Shown piece by piece: positions 1 to 10,214 of a DNA stretch of 64,000 nt. Source of the DNA: Blastobasis lacticolella (Eukaryota; Arthropoda; Insecta; Lepidoptera; Blastobasidae); assembly GCA_905147135.1 (NCBI GenBank), contig LR990058.1:11631349-11695348 (forward strand), in the 5' to 3' direction. Under the pieces are notes generated by a model. It ran no database searches. It was not told the DNA's origin and saw nothing but the letters and a program-made list of their open reading frames with translations. Made by a program: the position numbers and the translations under genes. Positions within the stretch are counted from its first letter, which is position 1, and each line of letters opens with the position of its first letter.

Positions 1-97
1 ATTAAAATACATAATTTCAATTTCTGCCCGGCCGGGAATCGAACCCGGGACCTCAGCGAGGCAGACAGGCTGTTAACCAACTGAATCACGCTTGGGT
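1..97 (-). repeat. tRNA-derived SINE, family 1, partial copy cut by the window edge
   Basis: On the minus strand it reads as a tRNA-like head: an A-box-like stretch (TTCAGTTGGTTAACAG), a B box in GGGTTCGATTCCCGG, then the family-specific GGGCAGAAATTGAAAT. The body and tail lie beyond base 1. The same sequence recurs at eight other places in the window, so it is a dispersed SINE and not a functional tRNA gene. Confidence 0.75.
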
Positions 98-339
98 AGT
101 GTGTAAAAACTTGTATCGATAGAGCCGTAATGGAACCGTAATAAACTCTGACCTAAATAGATAATGGTGTAGCCTTCTAAAATCTAGCAAGAGACTGCTG
201 TTATATTTAGTCCACTTTCGATATACAATCAGATTTGCAAATAGTCCAATGTAAGTTCAATGGACTGGAAAACGTGCCAAACTTCCTACTGTGATCCAAT
301 TGAGATTCTATTAAGTTATAGTAGCCGTGAAAACGTAAC

Positions 340-372
340 AGACAGACAGACATTAACGCCAAGATGAATGAA
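340..372 (+). repeat. 3'-tail fragment of SINE family 2
   Basis: Contains GACATTAACGCCAAGATGA, the tail motif of the family-2 SINE copies at 18786 and 22284. Only the tail is recognisable. The rest of 98-780 shows no gene or repeat that I recognise. Confidence 0.4.
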
Positions 373-782
373 ATAAGGAGATATCGAATCAACGCCTCAT
401 ATCTATACATAGTATAAAACAATATGTATATAGAGCAAGCAAGAAAAAAAAGGAGTAGGTAGGGGTAAAGTACGTGTATGCGAACGAAGTCCGGGTCCAT
501 TTGTGATCAATAATCAAAGAATAGCAACAGCCGCGGTATAGTGACAAAAGACAAAACTTGGCCTTCGATCGAAGCAGTTTTCAATAAGACAGACGTCTCA
601 GTCTAATCTACGAGTAGTTCCGCATAATTAAATCGTGTTGAGCGGCTTAAAGCAGCAACAGTTGTTTCTGGTAACCCTCGCGCGCCGGGGCGGCTTACCG
701 TAATCTATAGCGGGCCTGTGGAGGCCACGGTGCTCATTTCGCAGCGAAGCATTTGTAAACCGTAATACAATTACGGAAGGAA

Positions 783-1232
783 GCGTCGGTGGCCTTGTGG
801 TTAGGGTCCGACTCGTAGGCACCGTCCTAATTGGCAACGGTCGTGCGACCATGGTGTTGAGGTCACCTATTGGTTGGGCGACGTCCGTCGTACGACCATT
901 GCCTATTAGGATAGAGCCGTAACCCGAGATACAGGGTTCCAACCCCAACGCCGTCATGTACCAATAACTCTTATCTCAGTTATGGAAATAGTAATTTTGT
1001 ACACTAACCGATGCTCTCACAGTACGGGACAATATTCTGATAAAACCTGCATACTCAGCCGACTAAATGTGTAACAATGATCCAATCTGCTCAAGTTTAC
1101 CTGTTAACAGGATCACGGAGCTCAGATGGTAGTCGCTCCATTATAATTACCTGGTCTGTCAAATACTGGATCATGGTTATAGTGGCTCCTGGGCCTAGAA
1201 CATTTACGCCAAGATTATTATTTATATTGCCA
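783..1232 (+). repeat. tRNA-headed SINE, family 2, with a short inverted-repeat insertion
   Basis: The head (GGTGGCCTTGTGGTTAGGGT...), the mid part (CATGTACCAATAACTCTTATCTCAG), the CTGTTAACAGGATCACGGAG region and the tail (TTTACGCCAAGATTATTATT) follow the same order as the copies at 18786 and 22284. The head is interrupted by about 90 bases (near 823-912) bounded by imperfect inverted repeats (TCCTAATTGGCAACGGTCGT against TCCTAATAGGCAATGGTCGT on the other strand), which look like a small palindromic transposon that landed in the SINE. Confidence 0.65.
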
Positions 1233-1712
1233 TATCTAGGTACGCTATAACGGACTACTGTTAGTGGAGGGTGTCTTGAACACATTATTATATAAATACA
1301 TTGTATAGTTTAGAACTTTTAGGGCCTTGTATATGGTACACATCATTATTTTCTTATCTGTACATACATTTAATGTGACATGTGAAATAAATGTTTTTTT
1401 ATTGGCACACTAGCAAGCAACCCAACCCGATCAGACTACCGATTAAAATGAAACTTTAATACATGGTCATTAAATTAGTTGACCCACTAATGGTTACTTT
1501 ATTTGAGAAATAATTGTACGCAGTTGGTGAAAATAAATTTTTTAATAAATATTTTTTTTTATAATAAACGCAATAACATTATTGTATTTAACAATTATTT
1601 ATTAATTCTAAATTACTATGGTGCTTTCCACAATGGAATGATGACACTACAAGGTTTTGAATATTTATGGAATTTTTCCAATATGTTCTACAGAGTAATG
1701 TTTCAGCCTATG

Positions 1713-1785
1713 CCTGGTGGCCTTGTTGCTAGCAGGTCGGTATCGTTAGCGAGAGGTACCGGGTTTGAACGCTGCAATACACACT
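1713..1785 (+). repeat. SINE family 2, head-only fragment
   Basis: GGTGGCCTTGTTGCTAGCA... followed by GCGAGAGGTACCGGGTTTGAACGC resembles the tRNA-like head and degenerate B box of the family-2 SINEs. The body is missing. Confidence 0.5.
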
Positions 1786-1810
1786 TTGTCTATGTTATGT
1801 GCATAACACA

Positions 1811-1985
1811 TCATAGGTGGTCATAGGCGCGGATTTTATCATAGGCGGTCATAGGCGACGCAAGTTGCGTCGGTTACAAGTTGCGTTATGCTGTCAACTC
1901 AAAATTGTATGAATTTCTAATGTACGCGCCAACGCATGTAGCGTCGGTGACGTAGGTTGCGTCGCTAACGCATGCGTCACCGCTG
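1811..1985 (+). repeat. Short-motif repeat and foldback patch
   Basis: TCATAGGTGGTCATAGGCG (1811) is followed by TCATAGGCGGTCATAGGCG (1839), a near-exact direct repeat. Then come several TTGCGTC/GACGCAA words, including an imperfect palindrome at 1857-1871, and a GCGTCGGTGACG / CGCATGCGTCACC stretch near 1941-1982. It is probably the remnant of a repeat-rich DNA transposon; no family recognised. Confidence 0.4.
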
Positions 1986-3440
1986 CTTGATATAATCCAC
2001 GCCATATTGCACATTCATTTTTCTTTGTACACAATAATCTCATATGTAACATTCTTCATCTGTAACTAATACAGAAGAAGAAAATAGTCAGTCGTCGTTG
2101 CCACAATATGAGAAAGAATGAAAGAAAGATGACGTTAAATTATTTACTACCCTCATTGACTATCCACATTTTGAGAAACTTGTCATTGCAATTCCCTGAC
2201 TACCCGCGACGTAGAAAGTGTGAAAGCGAGAGTAGTTTCCTCAGCAGTTTGTCATAATCGCAAAAAAGGTTGTTTAGGGCCCCGGGCACATGAATTTCCC
2301 TCGCGTTACGACTTTTATTGCCGAAGTTAGTAACTGTTTAACCGGTTATATGCATGTGGAGTAGTTGTTCTCACACGAGATGGATTTTAGGCGAGTAGGG
2401 AAGGGACGTGATGGATTTGCGGACTGTTATCGAAGTTACAACTTTATTTTGTAACAATACAAGTGAGTAGTGACATTTTTTGCGGTTTCATAAATACCAA
2501 AAAGGTACGGTAAATGAGTTTCGTTGTAAAAAAATTATTGTCGGTACTTTTTTGTAAATTTTTGTGGAACTTCAAGTTATTTTCCGACTCATTAAAATTC
2601 TTCATGTTGTTAATGATGTGAAAAGTTGTATTTTTTAAATAGGTGCCTAAGTAGGTATCGGACTGGCTACCAAATCATAAGGTGGCTTATAGTTGCCCAA
2701 AGGGAGAAATAACGCTTGGAGTGTGTTTTAGAAATGACTTTCGGGCTCTCAAGGGCTCTATTTTGAAATCGTTCGACTCGATTCAAACGGTTTTCATTTT
2801 TAATATTCGACATGATAAGTTGAAAATATTTAAATCACATTAGCGACTCCGAAAGAGTACGGTTAAAAAATAGCATCATGCAGCAAAATGTCGAATTATT
2901 TTTGCCGAAAATCAAAATTGAAAACGATTGGAAAGCCTTACTCGTAGTGACGTTGGTAGTGTAGGTACCGAGAGCACGATGGATTAATTAGTATGAATGA
3001 AGCCCTTTATCCAGCCGTGGACATAAACTGGCTCTTAAAGATGTGGACAAGTAGCTTCCAAATAAGATAAATAGGCCGAAACAGTGAACGTATCTGTAAA
3101 ATATTCATCATTATAAAACAAACAAACAATAAAAACGAAAAATATTTTTCACCAACACGCGGAACATCGATGGCATTTGCTCCGATTTCCGATTTGGCCT
3201 GATTTCCGTTTCCGATTGGCTGGAACAAGAAACAGCTACTGGAAGGGTGCAGCCGCGGGCGCGGAACGCGGGAATAATGCTTAGGCGTAGTCGAGCATTG
3301 CTTTTAACTAACTATATGGAATATGGACTTTGTAACTTTTATACTCGAGACTTGGGATTAAGGTCATTAATGTAGGGTTGTATATTAGGCAACCACAGAC
3401 TGACTTATTGACTTACCCCTAACTTCTAATTTTTTAGGGC
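1986..3440. other. AT-rich stretch with no gene recognised
   Basis: Short stop-interrupted frames only. A fragment near 2760-2960 (CGATTCAAACGGTTTTCATTTTTAATATTCGACATGA) shares short words with 36670-36720, suggesting an old repeat. Nothing else is supported. Confidence 0.5.
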
Positions 3441-3449
3441 CGATCTTTC

Positions 3450-3593
3450 AATCCTCAGATAAAACATATCAGTCTGATTAGTTGTGGCTAAAATAAAACC
3501 GTATTGGCACTTCATAAAAATGAAGAATTCTTTTGTTTTTATTTGGTACCTAGTATATTACTTAATCGGTCAGATTCATTTTATCTGAGGATT
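3450..3593. mobile_element. Palindromic MITE-like element, 144 bp, 31-bp inverted ends
   Basis: The left end starts AATCCTCAGATAAAA and the right end finishes TTTTATCTGAGGATT. The first 15 bases of the inverted ends match perfectly and 25 of 31 match overall. No coding capacity. Target duplication not clear, so superfamily unassigned. Confidence 0.6.
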
Positions 3594-3599
3594 AAAAAA

Positions 3600-4980
3600 G
3601 GTACTGAACAGCCATGGGAGCCTCCAGGAATTACAGGGAAATGTAGTAAACTGACAATGTATTTTAACTAAAATAATTCAAAAACCTTTTTTCTAAGGGC
3701 GGTAATGGTTCACCCCCCACACCCTCCCCGGAACAACCAATAAAATTCGAAGTAATTAAATAGACATTTCCACGCCACTTAACCTCTCGAGTACTCGCCC
3801 ATATTCACGACCGCCTAATTTCCAACATCAAAGGGTGCCGGAAAAAATATTAAGGTTAACATCTACCCGTAATGGGGCAAACGTGTACACAGGGGCGTTC
3901 CGTGTCACCGTCGCCCCGTAGCAAAGATGGCCCCCATAAATGCTCCATCACGCGCCCAGCTAACAGGATGCGAACCCGTTTTCCGTGCTAGCATTATGTT
4001 CTCGATTGGTTACATTACGCAGACTGATTTCACAGTTCATTTAGCAGAATTTTTCGGTTACTTGCCGCTGAGACTTGTGTATTTTTTATTCATATTTTTA
4101 ACAATATTTTAGTCGCATTTTTTAAAATATAATAAGTAGAAGTACCTACTCATTCGTTTTAGTCAGGAAATCGATATATAATCAAGTTCGATAATGTAAC
4201 GGTAGATAATGGTTAGGGTAAACGCATTCTTTGAATATATATATTTTTAATTTTTATACCTAGACTAGCGGTGAGCCGCAGTTTTTACCCTCATTCGATC
4301 CGCAACTCTGATAAAATTCAACTATAAGCTCACGTGATCCTGTCACTTTTCCGGAAAAAATATCACACAAACAAACAAGCAAACAAAAGTTTTATACAAG
4401 TGTATTATACACGTAATATACTCATGAAGATGTGGTAATAAAGTACTTAATTAAAAACTGTCAATACTGTCAAAGTAACCCAACGACTGAATTACTTACC
4501 CAATTTTCCGCGTCTGACTCCGAGCTGGCAATTAAAGCCAATCGATCCCCCGTATCTAGCGGATAAAGATTAGGTTGTCCCATCAAATGTTCCGCAAGTT
4601 TGCGGCCGGGTCGAGATAAGGGCTTGCAGACCCGGGTGGGTTTAATCCGGCCCGCACACGGAGGGTTAAGAATGTGCGGAGGAAATAAAAGACAATTTTT
4701 CGGAGAATGTAACGTTCAACTACTCCCGTGCTACAGATTTTTTCACTACGTGTTTAGTCAGTTTCGGTCTAAGGTCTACTTTGTAATGAATAGATGGATG
4801 GAACATTTTAGTGTTCAAATACAATGAAAACAGCCCGGTGTGTGAGGTGTTGTTACAAGTAACAACAGTTGCTGTTTCAAGTAAACACCATAAATTGTCT
4901 GAGTGTCTGTTCACGATAAACTCAAAACCGGATTTTCATGCAGTTCTCATTAATAGACAGAATGATTAAAGAGCAAGATT
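3600..4980. other. No gene recognised
   Basis: Only short ORFs without family features. There is a moderately GC-rich patch at 4600-4680 with no recognisable coding signal. No repeat of a known family was identified. Confidence 0.45.
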
Positions 4981-4984
4981 TATA

Positions 4985-5024
4985 AGGTAGGACAACACGC
5001 GAACGAAGTCGCTAGGCCAGCTAG
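4985..5024 (+). mobile_element. Helitron-like 3' end
   Basis: ACACGCGAACGAAGTCGCTA followed by GGCCAG and CTAG, then T. This resembles the 3' end of common lepidopteran Helitron-like elements (GCG.GAC.AAGTCGC...CTAG|T); related minus-strand ends occur at 15879 and 58907. The 5' end was not located. Confidence 0.4.
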
Positions 5025-5544
5025 TTCTTCACGAATACTTTAATCTCATCTTTCCTGTAGGGAAAGACAGAGTTTACATTGTTCCACTAGCTAATGCTGT
5101 CCTGACAACATTTTTATATCTCCACATCCGTGATCCTTTTCAAACATCCTCGTCGGGCTTAGAGCACTTAATTAATTGACCAGATCTTTCTTTTTAAATA
5201 TTCTCGATTTAATTATAAACGTGCTTCTACGTCTTCCGCTAATAAATTATGAAAGCGCGAAAAGTCATATAATTTTTAATCCGCGCAATTGCTCGAATCT
5301 ACATAATTCAAATCGCGAACTTGACAATGGGCTTTATGGCAGCCGGTGAAATAATAAAATCCGCATCGAGGGAGGAATGTAAATCTGTCCGCTCGTATAA
5401 ATCTTTTAGCTAAAAGGCCATAATGAGTTTTATTGCCCACTCACTCCGCCTACAGGCAATTCTTGCCGCAACGAAGGCAAGAATCACCGCATTTGGTTAC
5501 GTTGTGAAATTCTGTATGTTACAGAATAATGTTCTGTATGTGAC

Positions 5545-5675
5545 GACCTGAATGGTTCAGTCGGTTAACATATCGGTCGCCACGCAGAGTCAGCAGGCAG
5601 GTCCGATTCCCGGCCGAGCAGAAATTGAAATGGTTATTTTAATTTTTCTTACGGGTCCGGGTTTTTAGTATGTTG
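5545..5675 (+). repeat. SINE family 1, 5' part
   Basis: GACCTGAATGGTTCAGTCGGTTAACA (A-box region), a degenerate B box, then GGCCGAGCAGAAATTGAAAT and TTACGGGTCCGGGT as in the full copy at 44964. The 3' half is missing and the B box is damaged, so the copy is dead. Confidence 0.75.
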
Positions 5676-6030
5676 TAACGTAACACTGTCCTACGTACAG
5701 CGCCAGGTTCGGCTATGAACAAAAGTCAAAGATTCAGGGTAATGGGTTCCAATCTTTCAGTCCGGAAGCTAGCTACGTACAATGAAGATAAAAAAATAAA
5801 CCAAGTAGAACACAAAAGTTCCTAAAAGAGTCTACTCCACATAACCTTAATCCAGGCAGGATTAGTGAGTTCACTTGGATTTCGTTAAAGCAGGCCGAAA
5901 AGTACCGTTTGCAGACTGACTAGGCGACTATGTTAGTTTGAGAATTTCAAAGAGAATTATTTGATGAATTATTTATTTGGTGACCGGTCACTTGTTATTT
6001 TATTTACTTCCTGAAGATAGCTTCTTCTGG

Positions 6031-6205
6031 GTTATAATACTATTCCACCATCCGCGCACCGGAAGACGTAGCGTAGGTAGGCCTCCCTCAAGGTGGACCG
6101 ACGACCTTTTAAAGATGGAAGGCACAGGACCGGCCTTTGTGGAGATTTCTCGGGGAGTCCTATGCCTAGCAGTAGTCTTCAGGCAGATGTGATGATGATG
6201 AACAA
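6031..6205 (+). pseudogene. LINE ORF2 C-terminal fragment with GATGAT tail
   Basis: The frame reads RTGRRSVGRPPSRWTDDLLK and continues for about 25 residues to a stop. This is the hallmark C-terminal stretch downstream of the reverse transcriptase in many lepidopteran non-LTR retrotransposons. It ends at a TGATGATGATGA run typical of such elements. A 5'-truncated, inactive copy; reverse transcriptase and endonuclease domains are absent. Confidence 0.7.
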
Positions 6206-7199
6206 TGTTATAGTCAAGATATGTATGTAGGTAGACAGATGTTTCCAATATTAAAAAATCTCTGTTGGGGTAAACATTTTTACAATTAACATGAGCTTTG
6301 GAAGCGTGTTCGTCGGTCGTCTGCGGTGAAAGATTCAATGATTTTTATTTTTGTTCTGACTTACAGCGCTTACACACTCCAGACTACGATACGAATCTGA
6401 GAAAATACAGATCCACCGTCCGTTGTTTAAGTTCCAATGGCGGTACAACTACATACGAAATAGCTAGTCCGAAGTTATTTATATAAAATATAGTACATAA
6501 CATTTTACATGTCTAATGAGCGTATCAATACAAAAAATATTATTTTTTTAATTTTTAATTTTATACCGCGTAAATAAATAATAGGAGACGTAATATTAAT
6601 GAATTAATTAATATTGGCATTGAGCCAATGAGCCGGAAACATGATTAATACGTGAATGCTGGTAATGTACTTTACTTTTTAATTGACCCGATTGCTATCT
6701 CGTGTAAAATACTCTAGTGTAATTTATATAATGAGACTAGCCAGGATTTGACCGCCATCTCATCTGGTGACGATGCGGCCGAAGATGGAGCATGCCTGTC
6801 TAGGAACAGCACTTACTGCTTAGTTACTTATATTAAACTGTAATATTTTCTGACCTTTTGGTATCCTATAGAGAAAAATCTTACCTTTTGGTGTCGAGGT
6901 TGCGAGACCTCTAGGCAATTCACCAAACTTATTATGTATGTATGAACTGTCGGAGTTATCCTCGCAGCTTGACTTATGCGTCATGTAGCTTTAATTCCGC
7001 CATTGTAATGTAATGTGCATTAAGTCTTAAATAAATATAGCGATTGTTGAACTAGCCGACGTGTAACCCATTTGTAATACAATAACGTGCTATTTAGTTC
7101 TCCATTGATTACATTGCGCCATGACCAACCTGTTCCATTGACGACAGCCGTACAAGGCATCTAACGAGAGAGGTAGATCAGCTAACACCTTTGTAAATT

Positions 7200-7285
7200 A
7201 GAAAATGGGCAGCAGCGTAGTTTGTCCACGTTTTTCGTGGAGCGTGAAGGGCGGTGATTATGGCAGTATCCTCCACTAATGCGGA
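7200..7285 (+). repeat. Degenerate LINE-tail fragment (AATGGGCAGCAGCG family)
   Basis: AAAATGGGCAGCAGCGTAGT and GATTATGGCAGTA resemble the better preserved copies at 38213 (minus) and 61670. Heavily diverged. Confidence 0.35.
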
Positions 7286-7423
7286 GTAGACTCAAGTCAA
7301 TTAGTAGACTTTTATAGGCCTTATAATTTTTAGATTTTATTTATAGAGCGTATTATTTATTGTGGAGGCATGGGGCCCTACCACCACTATGTGCGTTGGT
7401 AAATATTCCGGTTGTGGATGTGA

Positions 7424-7570
7424 AGGGCTCAAGTTCCACATTGACCGTGATCCGGGATTTGGCAGATCAGGTAATTACAGTAGAGCGACGGTCATCTGTC
7501 CTACGTGATCCTGTTAACAGGATCAGATTGGATCAGGGTTACACATTCAATCGTCTGAATGTGCATTTTT
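7424..7570 (-). repeat. SINE family 2 body fragment
   Basis: The minus strand reads CTGTTAACAGGATCACGTAGG, then GTAATTACCTGATCTGCCAAATCCCGGATCACGGTCA, the same order as in the copy at 18786. Head and tail are missing. Confidence 0.6.
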
Positions 7571-7599
7571 TTTTCACGATGTTTTCCCCCACCGTAAAA

Positions 7600-9300
7600 G
7601 TGTTGGTAAACAGATATAAATGTCTTTAAACACAGTGATCTGAGTCAACTGGACCTAATTTACATAATCATTTGTTTATCGATACAAAGCAGGAACAAAA
7701 CACCTCAATCGTCGATAATTATTCCCCAACACAATGTAGACATTACGCTATCAGAAAGCCCGACTCGGTTTATAATTCAAACAGAATCGCCAAAGTTAAC
7801 AGCATTGGAAAGACCGCAACTTCGCTTTCCGATTCACCCGAGCCTCCCCGAAATTCAGGCAAATTCCATTCGCTGATGTGGAAACAATACAAACAGTTAT
7901 TTGCTTCGCGTAAACAGCCCCGGCTTCCCCCATCCATCATAACAGTAGATCGGTGGCTTTATGTGCCTGCATTGCCACTGCCGAAGGCCGCAGGGTCCTA
8001 TCTTGGGAAATATACTTTTTGCGTACCAAAAATAGTAGCAATATTTAGTATGCTGTTTTGTCACTGTGCCAGCTACGAAGTAAGTTTCATGCGAGGCTTA
8101 TTTTGCGAGTAAATGTAATAAAATATGTCATGCCGGTATCTCTGTTGTGTTGTTTAGCTTCTATTTGGGTCAACATTGAAAATGATCTACACAGTTTTAT
8201 AGAAACGTCTATAACTGAAAATATCGAAATCTCTTGGCCTCTATGAACAAAGGCCTTTTCCATATTATGAAAATGGTAAAGTTTTATCTACCCATAATCT
8301 TGCCACGTAGGTAGAACCTACCCATTTTGCATATTAAACGAATAGCATAAAACCTTGATAAAAACTAGTCGACTTGAGAAAAACCTAAACGCCTAAAATA
8401 TGTAGAACAATACTATGACTCACTGGCAAGTACCTAGGACATTCCGCTGTCGTCACTAGATCTAGAGAAACGACCCGTCATTTTTCAGCATGTCAGAGGA
8501 ATGCTTAAATTTGAGCTAGCAATGAAGATGTGCGAGTGGCTGGTAAAAGTAGAAATGTAAGTTATGCAACTTTGACATCGGGCTGAAGGGAAGTGAGTAA
8601 TTTGAGTAAATGGTAGCTCCTGTGAATAAATATAATAAGCGTTAATTAGTCCAACGTTTATGCAAAAGTAGATATTGAAATGTTGTTGAGAGGTTGTTAA
8701 TTTTGGTTTAGTGAAGTGGATATTGTATTCTAAGATTATTTGTTTTGGTAAAATATGTAGTTTTTATCATAATGTTTTATACGTGTAACGACTACTAACT
8801 AGTTTATATTTAAGTACTGTTGTACTTTTTAAAGTTTTTGGGTTCTAAGGAAAAGTTAATTGTTTTGTTCCTTTAGCGCATTTAAATTTGCGAACTGTGC
8901 ACCAAATACCCCATATGTTGCTATAGCTGCAAAGGATTTGAGTAAAGTGGACGGATTTATTTTCTTAAGTACCATAATTCCTCATCTCTCGACGCTCAAC
9001 CATGAACACCCGCTAAATAACTCAAGAAACAAAATCTGATTGCAAAATGGAATTTATAATAGGAATTCACAAGCCCACAAGACAAGGCTCTCGAAACTGT
9101 ATTTGGAAATTCTTTAACTGTCTGTTTAAGAAATTCTGTAGCACTTTTTGTGGGGAAAAGAGAAACTCTGAGGAGGGGTTTTAAATATTAATAAAAAGCC
9201 GCACCGAGTTGAGAGAGAGAGGATGAGTTAACTTTTCGATAAAATTATAAACCAAGAATTCCCCTGGACGGAAATGTTAGATTTCTGTCTCTATCTGGTT
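7600..9300. other. No gene recognised; one 146-codon ORF of doubtful status
   Basis: An ORF at 7672-8112 (+) encodes 146 residues with no family motif I recognise and no signal peptide. It is the longest non-repeat ORF upstream of the channel gene. Without homology or codon-bias evidence it cannot be called a gene. The rest is AT-rich with nothing recognised. Confidence 0.35.
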
Positions 9301-9302
9301 TT

Positions 9303-9436
9303 TTTTATGTCATGCGGTAGGCAAACAGACAAGCGGGCCACCTGATGAATAGTGGTCACCACTGCCTATAGACATTAGCTACACCAAGAGTATCGCCAAT
9401 GCGTTGCCCACATCTATAACACATTGCTCTGGCAGC
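9303..9436 (-). repeat. LINE 3'-tail fragment (ACCATCAGGTGGCC family)
   Basis: The minus strand reads CCACTATTCATCAGGTGGCCCGCTTGTCTGTTTGCCTACCGCATGACATAAAAAA: a conserved LINE tail ending in an A-rich run. Longer copies of this family at 18238 and 55430 show the coding end. Confidence 0.65.
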
Positions 9437-9753
9437 AAAAAGGCAAATGCATGATTTATCGAACAGATCGAGTTTGGTCACTGATATTTTAAGTATAGCA
9501 AATTTTATCTTAATTAATTTGTTAATACCGTATCCACTACGCCTGGAAGCGAATTTGGATTCTTTGTTAGTTGCGCGGGGACTTCGCGACTGCTGAGTAC
9601 GGAAATAGCGTTGAAAAGTCTATTTCAGTCACGTTCTCTTCGTCCTAGATGTCTTCAAGACAATGGGAATATTCAGACACTACCCACGTCCATATTCTTT
9701 TGAGAAAGCTTGAATTTTAAAGGATTAGAGGCAATCAAACTTTTAGTGACTTA

Positions 9754-10205
9754 AGGCGCATTTTCATTAGTCGTTAGCGCCCGTATGCGGGTTACGGGAG
9801 ATTTCTGTAACGCATGCCATAGGGCCCGCATGCGGGGAAGCGTTTACATTGGTCGTTAGCGCCCGTATGCGGGATACGAAAGATTTCTGTAACGCATGCC
9901 ATAGGACCCGCATGCGGGGAACCGTTTACATTGGTCGTTAGCGTCCGCATGCAAGGTGCGAAACAACGGTGTTGACTGATGACGTCTAATGACCGAGGTG
10001 CTATGAGGGAGTCCCCGAATGCTTTGTATAGACCAAGTTATCGACTGACTAATTTCATTGTTCGTTATCCCGAATGCGGTAAGCCCCCGCACGCATTGAA
10101 TCGACCTACTTATCGACCGATGAATTTCATTGGTCGTTAGCCCGCATGCGGGAAGTCCCCGAATTCGGGCTAACGACCGATTTATCGACCAATGAAAATG
10201 CGCCT
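9754..10205. mobile_element. Foldback DNA element with TTA duplication (Harbinger-like) and internal tandem repeat
   Basis: The ends are inverted repeats, AGGCGCATTTTCATTAGTCG at left and CGACCAATGAAAATGCGCCT at right (19 of 20 bases match), each flanked by TTA (9751-9753 and 10206-10208). A 3-bp TTA/TWA duplication is typical of PIF/Harbinger elements. The interior repeats CATTNGTCGTTA at 9765, 9847, 9929, 10056 and 10128; the first two spacings are exactly 82 bp. GCATGC- and CCCGCATGCGGG-type palindromes recur. No transposase. A long minus-strand reading frame (9856-10413) exists because the repeat lacks stops in that frame; I do not regard it as a gene. Confidence 0.7.
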
Positions 10206-10214
10206 TTAGACGGG

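Noticed and set aside
9765..9940. CRISPR array
   Set aside because: The whole 82-bp unit repeats with no variable spacers, and the genome is clearly eukaryotic.
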